Position numbers and translations under genes: made by a program. A stretch of DNA of 64,000 nt from Clostridium sp. AM22-11AC (lineage in GTDB: Bacteria > Bacillota > Clostridia > Lachnospirales > Lachnospiraceae): contig NZ_QUCM01000007.1 in NCBI RefSeq assembly GCF_003473545.1, positions 1 through 64,000 on the forward strand. Reading direction: 5' to 3'. This document shows, in pieces, positions 42,075 to 51,791 of the stretch (position 1 is the stretch's first letter; each line of letters opens with the position of its first letter). Below the pieces are notes generated by a model. That model had not been told where the DNA came from, did no database searches, and saw only the letters and a program-made list of their open reading frames with translations.

Positions 42075-42407
42075 TCAGCGAATACCAGAAAGCCTCTTCA
42101 GGATCAGCTTCTGCATCTCCCAGAGTTCATCCAGCCGTCTCTGCAAATCCCGGATATCCTCCGCATAGATGCTTCCAGATTCATTGGCGCGTTTTGCGTA
42201 CTGATTCAGGTTGTTGCTGCATCGGCGAAGAAGGATGGATACCTGCGCCACATCCGACAAATCAAGATTTACGCAGTACCCGTCCATCGCCATCTTTCTC
42301 ATATAGGCACCGGTATTCCGAATACCCAATTCCTTCTGCTTTTCACGAATCCTCGCCAGCTCTTCCGGGTTCACCCGGACATTGATCCAGTGTTCCCGAA
42401 CACTCAT
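42075..42407 (-). CDS. mobC: mobilization protein MobC (ICE)
   Basis: 110 aa. RHH-type N-terminus (HWINVRVNPEELARIREKQK) and the MobC core (GAYMRKMAMDGYCVN; LNQYAKRANESGSIYAED). Assists the relaxase at oriT. Its start overlaps the stop of the giant helicase gene by 4 nt (ATGA). The ICE oriT was not located with confidence. Confidence 0.9.
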   Translation of the reverse strand: MSVREHWINVRVNPEELARIREKQKELGIRNTGAYMRKMAMDGYCVNLDLSDVAQVSILLRRCSNNLNQYAKRANESGSIYAEDIRDLQRRLDELWEMQKLILKRLSGIR

Positions 42408-45400
42408 AGTGCCACCTCCTCATCCCGATGTGTCATCGGCGGAATGCGACCAGCACGATCACGCAGCTCTGCCAGGACAGACGGCTTTTCTGTTGTATTC
42501 TCACGGTCAGGATCATCATTTCCACGGTCATCCATATTCAGCAGTGCGTCCAATTCTGCCAGTCTTGCACTCTTCTCTGCCAGTTCTGCCTCCTGGGGAA
42601 ACGGTTTTCCAAGCTCGGCCTGCGCAGCTTCCTGCTGGCTCCTAAGACTGTCCAACTGCTGTTCTGCCTTTTCCAATCTTGCAGGAATCCCAGCAAGAGC
42701 ATTGTCCAGACGCTGGATATTACCCGCAGCACTGGTTCCGATGGGTACCCGGTGGGTCATCTCGCCTTTCAGCAGTACCTGATACTCTTTCTGGAAGCTG
42801 TCAAATGCCAGTTCCATCTTGAAACCTCGATAACTGCCAAGCGGTACCGGCTCCAGACTCTGATTGGCTTTACAGACCGCAAGGATTGCTTCACCGGCCT
42901 CGGCTTTTTCAATAAAGCGTGTGCTCTTCACCTCCATGCCGCAGAAACCCTCTTCCGGCAGCGGATGTGCCGCCACCGTCCGGATATCCGACTGAAAGCC
43001 CTTGATGAACCCCTGTGTTTTCTCAATCTCCGCAGGGAAATATTTCATCAGCTTATCCTCCAATCGGTACTGCTGGCTCTGATGATCTGCTTTCAGCACC
43101 TTCAGTCTTGCAACATCTACATCCAAGTCCATTTTTTCCTTGATTTGCGGGTCTCCTGCACAAAGTGCCTTGATCTCCGCATAGGAAAGTGCCTGCTCAT
43201 CCACATCATCACAGGAACGAACCGGAGATTTGCTGGTCATGATCTGGCTGATAAACTTCTGCTTATTCTCCAGTGTCTGATAGAGGTAGGCATCAAAGGT
43301 TCCTTCCGTCACATACTGATAAACCTGCACTTCTTTGTTGCGGTTGCCCTGACGGATGATACGACCATTTCGCTGGGTCATGTCCGCAGGCCGCCAACCC
43401 ACATCCAAATGATGCACGGCCACCAGTCTGTCCTGCACGTTCGTGCCTGCGCCCATCTTCTGTGTCGAACCTAACAACACCCGCACCTGTCCGGTACGGA
43501 CTTTGGCAAACAAATCTTTCTTTTTTGCCTCGGTATCCGCATCATGGATAAATGCGATTTCTTCCTCCGGTACGCCGGACTGGATGAGTTTGGCGCGGAT
43601 ATCCTCATAGACATTGAAGGTTCCATCGTTCTTCGGCGTGCTGAGGTCGCAGAACAGTAACTGGGTCAGCTTATCCGACTGTCCTTCCTCATAAATCCGA
43701 AGCACATTCCGCACACAGGCGTTGAGCTTGCTGTTGGGGTCATCCGGAAGAAGCGGATTCATCAGCCGCTGATCCAGCCCCAGCTTTCTGCCATCCGATG
43801 TGACTTTCAGCATATTATCGACCGATGGGTCTACCACACCGGAATGCACAGCCGCCGCCCGTTCCGAAAGCTCCGCCACCATCGCCTGCTGATGCTCCGA
43901 GGGCTGCACTACCACGGTTTCAAACTTTGCCTCCGGCACCGGCAGATGCAGCTGATCGGAAGTCTTGATATCTGCCACTTCCTTGAACATATTCATCAGC
44001 TCCGGCAGGTTGAAGAACTTTGCAAATCTTGTTCTTGCCCGGTATCCGGTTCCTTCCGGTGCCAGCTCAATGGCCGTGGTGGTCTCACCAAAGGTAGAAG
44101 CCCAGCTGTCGAAATGGGTCAGCCCTTTTTGCTGTAACGTGCCATACTGGAGATACCGCATCATGGTATAAAGCTCCGTCATGCTGTTGCTGACCGGGGT
44201 TCCGGTCGCAAAGATGATGCCGCGCCCACCTGTCAGCTCGTCCATATACTGGCACTTCATAAACATATCCGAAGATTTCTGCGCTTCCGAAGTGGACAAG
44301 CCTGCGACATTGCGCATTTTTGTGTAGAGAAACAGGTTCTTAAACGCGTGTGCCTCGTCTACAAACAACCGGTCTACGCCCAGCTGCTCAAAGGTAATCA
44401 CATCGTCCTTTCGGTCGGTTGCCCGGAGTTTCTCCAATCTCGCCTCCAATCCTTTCCGGGTTTTTTCCATCTGTTTGATGGAGAAACGTTCGCCATTCTG
44501 GGATTTCATCTCAGCAATGGCATTTTCGATTTCATCAATCTGGGCAGTCAAAATCCGCTCCTGCCGTTCTGCGGACACCGGGATTTTCTCAAACTGAGAA
44601 TGCCCGATGATGACCGCATCATAATCGCCAGTGGCAATTCGTGCGCAGAACTTTTTTCTTCGGGCAGTCTCAAAGTCCTTTTTGCTTGCCACCAGCAATT
44701 TTGCACTCGGATACAGGCGCAGGAACTCGTTTGCCCACTGAAGGGTCAAATGATTCGGAACAACGAACATGGATTTCTGGCACAGTCCCAACCTCTTTGC
44801 CTCCATAGCAGAAGCGGCCATCTCAAAGGTCTTACCGGCACCTACCTCGTGAGCCAGCAGCGTATTGCCGCCGTACAGCACATGAGCAATGGCATTCTGC
44901 TGGTGTTCCCGCAGCCGGATTTCCGGATTCATGCCGCCAAAGCGGATATGAGAACCATCGTATTCACGGGGACGGGTACTGTTGAACAGCTCGTTATACT
45001 TTTCCACCAGTTCCGCACGGCGATAAGGGTCTTTCCACACCCAGTTCTGGAACGCATCCTTAATGGCCTGCTGTTTCTGCTGGGCGAGGGTGGTCTCCTT
45101 TTTATTCAGAACGCGCTTCTGCTTGCCGTCTGCATCCTCCACGGTATCGTAGATACGGATATCCCGCAGATTCAGCGTATCCTCCAGAATCCGGTAGGCA
45201 TTGGCACGGCTGGTGCCGTAGGTCATATAGGCATGAACATCATTCCGGCTCGGTGTACTCTTGCCAGTGATCTGCCATTCTGCCGTCATGGGAGAGAATT
45301 TCACTTCAATGTTTCGGCGCAGGTAAAACGGCGGTTCAAAGGTTTCTTCCATAAACTGCTGGATATAATCCCGATTGACCCATGTGGCACCAAGGCGCAC

Positions 45401-48400
45401 ATCAATCTCCGACGCATCCAGGTCTTTCGGCTGCGCCTTTCTCAAATATTCCGTGTTCACTGCAAAGGCAGAGTCCGAAGCCGCAGCCAGTTCTGCCACA
45501 CGGAGCTTTTCACGGACATTGCCGGACAGATATTCATCAGCCGTCACCCATCCGTTTTCCTCGCCGCCCTGCGTCATCGGGTCTTTGAAAATGACACCAT
45601 GCAGTTCCTGCCGGATTTTTTCATATTCTCCCGGTGTACCTAAAAGCTCCGACATATAGGGCAAATCCACTTTGCCGCGCTCTCCGATGGAGATTGCCAG
45701 AGCCTCTGCCGGAGTATCTACGCTGGTAACAGCCCGTTCCGGTCGAATCGTCCGTTTGGTGAACATATCCGCCTTGGATTCCAGCCTGCCGTTTTCATCT
45801 ACATTTTCCAGAGAGCAGAGCAGATAATAAGACGAATCTTCTGAAAAAGCCTGCGCATTTGCACGGGAGTTGATAAGCCCATACTGATCGGCGAATCGGT
45901 CATAGGCTACATTCAGTTCCCGCTGTTTCTGGGCAATCGCGTCCTCCGGATAATCGTTCAGCTGATAGTCGATCAGTTCCTGCACAATGGTACGAAGCTC
46001 CACCATGCCCTTGATCCTGCCGGTGGCTGTCGCAGAAAGGTCAGCCTTTCGCATGATGCTGTTCTCACGGAAGTAGACATCCCCATCCACCACCGCATAG
46101 GAGAAGTTCTTTACATTGGGGTCTGCCGGAATGGTTTCGCCCTGCAAGGACAGTTCTTCCTCCGGTGCCAGCTCCTGCGCTTCATAGTGACCGCCGATAT
46201 GCTGCACAGCCTCATGCAGCTGGTCTCCCAGATCCTCATCCGGAATCGGAATGACCGTACATTCTTCCTTGCCGTACTGGGTACTTTCCGTTGTAATCTC
46301 ACCCAGCACCATTTCCGGGTGGTCAACAAAATAGCTGTTGAGGGTAATACCCTCCGATGTCAGCCCCAGATGCACCCAATCCGGTTCGATATCAATAGGA
46401 TGGTCTCTCTTTTGCAGAAAAATGATATCCGACACTACATCTGTACCGGCATTGGCACGGAATGCGTTGTTAGGAAGTCGAATAGCCCCCAGCAGTTCTG
46501 CCCGTTGCGCCAGATACTTTCGCGCGTCCGGATTCTTGGAATCCATCGTGTAGCGGCTGGTAACAAAGGCCACGATGCCACCGGGACGAACCTGATCCAA
46601 TGCCTTGGCAAAGAAATAGTTGTGGATAGAAAATCCGAGTTTATCATAGGGCTTATCGCTGACACGGTAGTTGCCAAAGGGCACATTGCCCACGGCCAGA
46701 TCATAGAAGTCGCGCCGGTCGGTGGTTTCAAAGCCTGCCACCTTGATTTCTGCCTGCGGATACAATTTCTGCGCAATGCGCCCGGTGATGGAATCCAGTT
46801 CCACACCATACAGTCTGCTTCCCAGCATGGAATCCGGCAGCATACCGAAGAAGTTGCCGACACCCATCGAAGGTTCCAGAATATTGCCTTTCTCAAATCC
46901 CATACCGTCCAATGCCTCATAGATTGCACGGATCACGGTAGGGCTGGTGTAATGCGCATTCAGAGTCGAAGCCCTGGCTGCGGCATATTCTTCTTCCGTA
47001 AGAGCTGCTTTCAGCTCCTTATATTCGCCTGTCCAGGCAGTTTTCTCTGCGTCAAAGGCATCTGCCAGCCCACCCCAGCCGACATAATTGGCCAGCGTTT
47101 CCTGTTCCTCCGGTGTCGCATCCCTATGCTGATTTTCTAAGGCTTTCAGCGTGTAGATGGCATCCATGTTGGCACGGAATTTCTGCTTTGGGCTGCCTTC
47201 ACCGAGATGAAAGCTGTTGATGCGGTAGTTTTCTGCATGAGTGCTCTCCGGTTCTGTCTCCTGGATAGTCAAGTGCTGTTCTTCACTTTGCTTTTCTCTG
47301 CCAGGATTCAGATCAACCACCAGATTGTGCAGGTGAACATTTTCCTCATGCCCCAAAAGTCTTGCCAGATTCTCCTTGCTTTCCGAGCGGAAGATCGGAT
47401 ACACGGAATCCGGGTCCCGAAGCTCCACGTCGAAAAGCCCGACTTTTTCAATCGTAAATGCCTTTCCGTCCAGATACAGCGTATCACCGACACGATAATC
47501 CGGCTGCACCGGAGCTGCCGGTTCTGGCTGCACAGTCGCAGGCTCTTTTTCAGCCTCCATATTCCTGCCGCGAATCTCCTGCAACGCCTCTGACGCACTC
47601 ACATAATCGGCAAATGTCTGCACTTTTCCGTCCGAATATCCGTAATACTCTTCTTTAACATAATCCCAGATGGCAAACGCATCCTTAGAATCCGGGAAAT
47701 TCTCGCCGGTCATCGTGACCACAAATCGTTCATTCGGTGCATAGCCTGACTCTCTGGCAAGTTCTCTGGCGTGTTCCTGCATTTCCAGCACCAGAGGATC
47801 TGCCTCTGCGTGAACCGCTTCCGGTGCTTCTTCGGATTCCACATCCGGGAATGGAATGTCCTGCTGCAAATTCTGTTTACTCTGCTCAACATAGAGCCAG
47901 TCTTTGGCCTCCCGTTCCTGGACTTTTTTAATCAGTTGCTGACGGTAGGTCTCTGCCTCCCATTCGCTGGTAAACTCCTCGCTGACACCATCCGGCTCTA
48001 CATGAATGCCGTCCTGAATATCATCCCAGACCGCATAGCCATCGTCTGTCTCCATCACGGTAAAACGCTGGGGTGCCGCCAGTTCACTCCGGGCATAGAC
48101 ATCCGCAGCCGTATTCAGCATGTTGTCCACATGCTCATTTCCAGTATCGTAGTGTTCCGGTGGCGTTGGAGGAAAGACATGGGCAGCAGTCGGCATAGGA
48201 AGCGGCGCGCCGTATTCCTGCTCCAGCTTTCGATACTCTTCCATTTCCAGAGCAGTCAGGTACTGACCATTTTCCACAAGCCGGTCTAACCGCTTATCCA
48301 CCGCCGACCATGTGAGGCGTACTTCCCGGTCATGACCATAATTGCGAAGCAGAATGCCTTTCCCGTCATAATCCGCAAAACCGCGACTGCCATCCATAAA

Positions 48401-49789
48401 GGTATAGCTGTGACCACCGATACCATATTCCGCTTTCAGAAATGCAGCTCGTTCTTTTGCGTCCCCTTGCTGCTGATACAGCGCATAAATACGGATTTTT
48501 CCGCCCTCAAAATTGGAGCCTGTCCGCAGCATCCGGTCGATTTCATCCTCAGAAATGACAAAAGCGGAGGGCTTTTCGCTCTCCGCTTCTCTGGCTGCAT
48601 TTTCTGCCGCCGCATCAATTTTCTGAATCTGCTCTGCTTCGGACTGAAACAGGCTCATAAAATTTAGCTGTTGATAAGTTCCGTCAGAATGACTTCCTCT
48701 GCCTGCGCTTTCAGCATGTTCATGTGCTGCACCCAGGCCATCTGGTTCGATTTCTTGTCCGGTGCCGGATTCGCTTTCAGAAGTTCCGCCATCATCTGCT
48801 CCATCCGTGCGGTCGCGGTCTCCTGAATCTCCCAAAGGTGCGGATACAGCTTCTCGGTTAGGATCAGGTGATTGTACAGCAGCGTGTTGTTCTCCTGCAG
48901 GAACGCTCTGCGCATCCTCCCGTACTTGCCCAGCGGCTTCTGTTCCTGCACCGACAACTGGATGTCCGGAATCAGGTAATCGCCGTTCTTCGTGTAATTC
49001 AGCTCCATCATAGTTTTGGCTCCTTTCTGCCTGCTTATCTCTTTCATAGGTTCGGATCGTGCGTTCAATTTCCCGGAAGATCTGGCTGGACATTTCGCTG
49101 ACCGCAGTTCCCAGCACATTGGCGGCAGCCTGCGTATTAAAATCAAAGATATCCAGAAAATCCTCGTGCTCAAAATAGTCATCTGCATTGCCCACCGTCC
49201 GGGTAAAGACGGAATATGCGATGCTGACAGCGGCAGCTCTCTTAAAGGAAGCTCCGATGTTGAGTTCATCATACCCTTCCAGATAGGAATCTGCAACGAT
49301 GTCACTGATCTGCCTGTGGTTTTCCTCCCAGTAATCCCTTGCAAGGCGTTCCGCCGCTTCCATAATGTGATTTTCCAGAGATCCGGCACCGGCAGGCACA
49401 TCAAACGCTGCATCCATTGCTCGAATGATCGGCTGCTCATGCTCCGCATTCATTTTCCAGAGCTGTACCGGACGTGAATTCTTCCGTTCTCCGGTATCTG
49501 CCACATCAAATACATACCGCAGTTTCGGCTGCTCGCCACGCATATCCAAAAGAGCAATGCCCTTGGAACCACGTTTCACATAGCGGTTCATCCGATCATT
49601 CCAGAGATCGTACTCCGCACAGGCCGTTGCTTCCGGCCTCTGCTTATAGATCATCAGCTGCTCCGCAAAAGGATACTTATAAAGCCTTGCGGATGTGGTC
49701 AGAAACGCTGTCCACTGTTCTTTGCTGCCAGTGATCTGTGCCGCAGCTTCCTGTGCCATCTGCATATAATAAGCCGTTTTCGTCATCAT
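42404..49789 (-). CDS. giant N6-methylase-like/SNF2 helicase transfer protein
   Basis: 2461 aa from ATG 49789 (MMTKTAYYMQ), with GGAGGAAAA upstream. N-terminus (about 1-130) is LtrC-like (WTAFLTTSARLYKYPFAEQL). The middle has polyvalent-protein segments (YRVGDTLYLDGKAFTIEKVG). From about 950 there is a DNA methylase-like domain with ILEPSMGVGNFFG as the SAM motif and GNVPFG in place of NPPY. From about 1640 there is a DEAD/SNF2 helicase with LLAHEVGAGKTFE (Walker A) and RLFVDEAHAFKN (DEAH). A coiled C-terminus follows. Proteins of this kind occur in most Tn1549-type ICEs, and an anti-restriction or DNA-processing role is thought likely. Confidence 0.9.
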   Translation of the reverse strand: MMTKTAYYMQMAQEAAAQITGSKEQWTAFLTTSARLYKYPFAEQLMIYKQRPEATACAEYDLWNDRMNRYVKRGSKGIALLDMRGEQPKLRYVFDVADTGERKNSRPVQLWKMNAEHEQPIIRAMDAAFDVPAGAGSLENHIMEAAERLARDYWEENHRQISDIVADSYLEGYDELNIGASFKRAAAVSIAYSVFTRTVGNADDYFEHEDFLDIFDFNTQAAANVLGTAVSEMSSQIFREIERTIRTYERDKQAERSQNYDGAELHEERRLPDSGHPVVGAGTEAAGQVREDAQSVPAGEQHAAVQSPDPNREAVSAPLGDSGDRDRTDGADDGGTSESESGTGQEIEPDGLGAAHEHAESAGRGSHSDGTYQQLNFMSLFQSEAEQIQKIDAAAENAAREAESEKPSAFVISEDEIDRMLRTGSNFEGGKIRIYALYQQQGDAKERAAFLKAEYGIGGHSYTFMDGSRGFADYDGKGILLRNYGHDREVRLTWSAVDKRLDRLVENGQYLTALEMEEYRKLEQEYGAPLPMPTAAHVFPPTPPEHYDTGNEHVDNMLNTAADVYARSELAAPQRFTVMETDDGYAVWDDIQDGIHVEPDGVSEEFTSEWEAETYRQQLIKKVQEREAKDWLYVEQSKQNLQQDIPFPDVESEEAPEAVHAEADPLVLEMQEHARELARESGYAPNERFVVTMTGENFPDSKDAFAIWDYVKEEYYGYSDGKVQTFADYVSASEALQEIRGRNMEAEKEPATVQPEPAAPVQPDYRVGDTLYLDGKAFTIEKVGLFDVELRDPDSVYPIFRSESKENLARLLGHEENVHLHNLVVDLNPGREKQSEEQHLTIQETEPESTHAENYRINSFHLGEGSPKQKFRANMDAIYTLKALENQHRDATPEEQETLANYVGWGGLADAFDAEKTAWTGEYKELKAALTEEEYAAARASTLNAHYTSPTVIRAIYEALDGMGFEKGNILEPSMGVGNFFGMLPDSMLGSRLYGVELDSITGRIAQKLYPQAEIKVAGFETTDRRDFYDLAVGNVPFGNYRVSDKPYDKLGFSIHNYFFAKALDQVRPGGIVAFVTSRYTMDSKNPDARKYLAQRAELLGAIRLPNNAFRANAGTDVVSDIIFLQKRDHPIDIEPDWVHLGLTSEGITLNSYFVDHPEMVLGEITTESTQYGKEECTVIPIPDEDLGDQLHEAVQHIGGHYEAQELAPEEELSLQGETIPADPNVKNFSYAVVDGDVYFRENSIMRKADLSATATGRIKGMVELRTIVQELIDYQLNDYPEDAIAQKQRELNVAYDRFADQYGLINSRANAQAFSEDSSYYLLCSLENVDENGRLESKADMFTKRTIRPERAVTSVDTPAEALAISIGERGKVDLPYMSELLGTPGEYEKIRQELHGVIFKDPMTQGGEENGWVTADEYLSGNVREKLRVAELAAASDSAFAVNTEYLRKAQPKDLDASEIDVRLGATWVNRDYIQQFMEETFEPPFYLRRNIEVKFSPMTAEWQITGKSTPSRNDVHAYMTYGTSRANAYRILEDTLNLRDIRIYDTVEDADGKQKRVLNKKETTLAQQKQQAIKDAFQNWVWKDPYRRAELVEKYNELFNSTRPREYDGSHIRFGGMNPEIRLREHQQNAIAHVLYGGNTLLAHEVGAGKTFEMAASAMEAKRLGLCQKSMFVVPNHLTLQWANEFLRLYPSAKLLVASKKDFETARRKKFCARIATGDYDAVIIGHSQFEKIPVSAERQERILTAQIDEIENAIAEMKSQNGERFSIKQMEKTRKGLEARLEKLRATDRKDDVITFEQLGVDRLFVDEAHAFKNLFLYTKMRNVAGLSTSEAQKSSDMFMKCQYMDELTGGRGIIFATGTPVSNSMTELYTMMRYLQYGTLQQKGLTHFDSWASTFGETTTAIELAPEGTGYRARTRFAKFFNLPELMNMFKEVADIKTSDQLHLPVPEAKFETVVVQPSEHQQAMVAELSERAAAVHSGVVDPSVDNMLKVTSDGRKLGLDQRLMNPLLPDDPNSKLNACVRNVLRIYEEGQSDKLTQLLFCDLSTPKNDGTFNVYEDIRAKLIQSGVPEEEIAFIHDADTEAKKKDLFAKVRTGQVRVLLGSTQKMGAGTNVQDRLVAVHHLDVGWRPADMTQRNGRIIRQGNRNKEVQVYQYVTEGTFDAYLYQTLENKQKFISQIMTSKSPVRSCDDVDEQALSYAEIKALCAGDPQIKEKMDLDVDVARLKVLKADHQSQQYRLEDKLMKYFPAEIEKTQGFIKGFQSDIRTVAAHPLPEEGFCGMEVKSTRFIEKAEAGEAILAVCKANQSLEPVPLGSYRGFKMELAFDSFQKEYQVLLKGEMTHRVPIGTSAAGNIQRLDNALAGIPARLEKAEQQLDSLRSQQEAAQAELGKPFPQEAELAEKSARLAELDALLNMDDRGNDDPDRENTTEKPSVLAELRDRAGRIPPMTHRDEEVAL

Positions 49790-49811
49790 CTGTCTATTTT
49801 CCTCCTCTCTC

Positions 49812-50018
49812 TTATTCGTCCGGATACAAATCCAGTGCCTCATATTCTGCATCTGTCATCTCTGCCAGTTTCGCAAGCAGCGAGGCCGTCCACCTGCGCA
49901 GGTTTCTGTCTCTGCCCGTCAGACTTTTTTGCATCGTCTGAAGCTCTGCAATCAGCCCTGTCCGTGTGCCAGGGCTGTAAAGCATCATGAGCATCCATTC
50001 GTCATCCGTAAAACGCAT
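49812..50018 (-). CDS. transposon-transfer assisting protein (TTRAP), ICE
   Basis: 68 aa. RFTDDEWMLMMLYSPGTRTG ... LAKLAEMTDAEYEALDLY. Acidic helical domain, the same family as 37939. Starts directly after the YodL gene stop (50019), so it is coupled. Confidence 0.85.
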   Translation of the reverse strand: MRFTDDEWMLMMLYSPGTRTGLIAELQTMQKSLTGRDRNLRRWTASLLAKLAEMTDAEYEALDLYPDE

Positions 50019-50612
50019 TTATAACTCCTTTTCTTCGCAGCACCTGCGAGGCGGCGCAGGCGGCACCGCCTCCTGCTTTTCCTTCAGCTGATCCAGAACC
50101 GATGCTTTCTCTGCCGGTTCTTCCTTCTTTCCGTTATTGATCACGCCGTCAATCATGCCGTAATCGTCCTCCATCGCCATTTCTGCGGCTTTCAGGTAAT
50201 TCTCCGGTTTCAAAAATCCGGGCAGTTCCTGGAAACCGATGGAATCCACATAGTGACAGCTTACAACACCATTCTGCCGTAAAGCCACGATGTCAGACAC
50301 AGAAAGACTATGCCCAGTAAAATCATCAGGGCGGGAAACATTGAATTTCGCATACAGTTCCTCCAACATCGTATTCTGATCCTTGTATGGAAGAAGCGGA
50401 GCCGTATACACCACCTCATAATGGTCAATATCCGGTTCCAGCCCCATCCGTTCCAGTTCGCGCATAGACGAAAAGCGTTCATATACCGTATTCTCGCTGC
50501 GGCGAAGCTGCAAAATCGCATACTGGTCGGTAGCGCTGTCGAGAAATGCCATCATTCTTTCGTCCGGTGCCTGATTTCCATGCACTTCATCCCATTTTTC
50601 AATTCTTGCCAT
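50019..50612 (-). CDS. YodL-domain protein of ICE
   Basis: 197 aa. The YodL core (ERFSSMRELERMG; IDHYEVVYTAPLL; HSLSVSDIVALRQNG; CHYVDSIGFQELPGF) parallels that in the LtrC-like gene at 38153. C-terminal DUF4316-like tail with VLDQLKEKQ and Pro/Arg-rich end. Role unknown, conserved in CTn elements. Overlaps the previous gene by 14 bp. Confidence 0.8.
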   Translation of the reverse strand: MARIEKWDEVHGNQAPDERMMAFLDSATDQYAILQLRRSENTVYERFSSMRELERMGLEPDIDHYEVVYTAPLLPYKDQNTMLEELYAKFNVSRPDDFTGHSLSVSDIVALRQNGVVSCHYVDSIGFQELPGFLKPENYLKAAEMAMEDDYGMIDGVINNGKKEEPAEKASVLDQLKEKQEAVPPAPPRRCCEEKEL

Positions 50613-50907
50613 CGTTCATTTCTCCCTTCTCCATAAACGGCAGGCCGTTTTCCTTTGCTTCCTGTCGCTGCTGTTCCCGTCGTTTTTCACTATAAGGCGG
50701 TCGGATACCAACACAGCGTTTCGGAATCGTATAAGTGACTGACCCTTGCTCCCGATGCTCCAAAACAAACTGCTCCGGATACTGTTTTCGCAGTTTCCGA
50801 AGCTTCTTAATCAGGCGGCTGTCATGGGTGTAAATACTGGCAGTATCCAGTTCATTGTCAAAATTGATGACGGTTTCCTGCTCTGCCTTCGTAAGCTTAT
50901 ATTTCAT
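50599..50907 (-). CDS. hypothetical ICE protein, basic
   Basis: 102 aa. KYKLTKAEQETVINFDNELD followed by KKLRKLRKQYPEQF and a conserved-looking TIPKRCVGIRPPYSEKRRE. A possible small DNA-associated protein. Overlaps both neighbours by 4-14 bp, so it is part of the transfer operon. Confidence 0.65.
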   Translation of the reverse strand: MKYKLTKAEQETVINFDNELDTASIYTHDSRLIKKLRKLRKQYPEQFVLEHREQGSVTYTIPKRCVGIRPPYSEKRREQQRQEAKENGLPFMEKGEMNDGKN

Positions 50908-51791
50908 CTCTCCGCCTCCTTCGCCTTGGCAGCTTTCGCTGGTGTATCCGTTCTGGAAGACAGATCCGAGAGTTTACCCAGCACAGATTCCCGTCTACTG
51001 ATTTCTGCATCCTCTGCTCGATCACAAAGTTCATCATAGTCAATCCGCGTCATGGTGCGTCCACCGAACCCATAATCCGAAAGAATCTGGTCTCTGGCTG
51101 CATTCATGCTGATTTCCGGGTTGTCGATCTGTCCGCCGTCAATTTCCGTGAAGTCCTTATGATATAAGGTATAGTCGTAACCGTCCTCACAGGTCTGAAT
51201 GGCAAGAAAGCCCTTGCTTCCCAAATCCCATGCGCTGTGTTCTTCTGTAATCAATGGCTCCGGGCGGCATGTGCCACCGCCGCGTTCCAGCATTTCTGCC
51301 AGCTGACAGATGTGCAGAACATCATACCCAAGGCGCAGATGATATTCGTCCATATATTCGCAGCGGGCTGAGAATTTTCGATTCGGATACTCGACCTCCA
51401 CCGCACTGCCATCCGGGATTTTGAACCGATCCTCGTAGTTGCTGGTGATAAACCGGATATTTTTAGCATTCTCCAGCTCAGGATCAGCCTTTTTCATCTG
51501 CCAAAGAACCTTTCTGCCGCCTCGCATCTGCTCCAGCATCTCCGGGGCTACCGGCGCAACGGCAAGACCGTCAAGCTGGGGAATCTTCTGGAGTGCCGCC
51601 ATCCTCGCGCTTTCTTCCAGCGTAGAAAACGGCTGTTTATCCAACACATCCCAGCCAATACGTCCTTCGGCGGTCTGCACCTTACTGTTCATATCAAAGC
51701 AGTGGAATTCCACGCCGTCCTGCTTTTCCTGCAAGGAAAGCAGAGCGACATTATCCACCAGATAAGCTGCATTCATCATTTTCATGCTCAT
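50904..51791 (-). CDS. hypothetical large polyvalent-type protein of ICE
   Basis: 295 aa. Residues about 5-55 (YLVDNVALLSLQEKQDGVEF) resemble the LPD28-type polyvalent domain; residues about 200-260 (DYTLYHKDFTEIDGGQIDNP; LSDYGFGGRTM) look like an LPD16-type domain. No catalytic motif was seen. Overlaps topoisomerase III by 4 nt. Confidence 0.6.
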   Translation of the reverse strand: MSMKMMNAAYLVDNVALLSLQEKQDGVEFHCFDMNSKVQTAEGRIGWDVLDKQPFSTLEESARMAALQKIPQLDGLAVAPVAPEMLEQMRGGRKVLWQMKKADPELENAKNIRFITSNYEDRFKIPDGSAVEVEYPNRKFSARCEYMDEYHLRLGYDVLHICQLAEMLERGGGTCRPEPLITEEHSAWDLGSKGFLAIQTCEDGYDYTLYHKDFTEIDGGQIDNPEISMNAARDQILSDYGFGGRTMTRIDYDELCDRAEDAEISRRESVLGKLSDLSSRTDTPAKAAKAKEAER

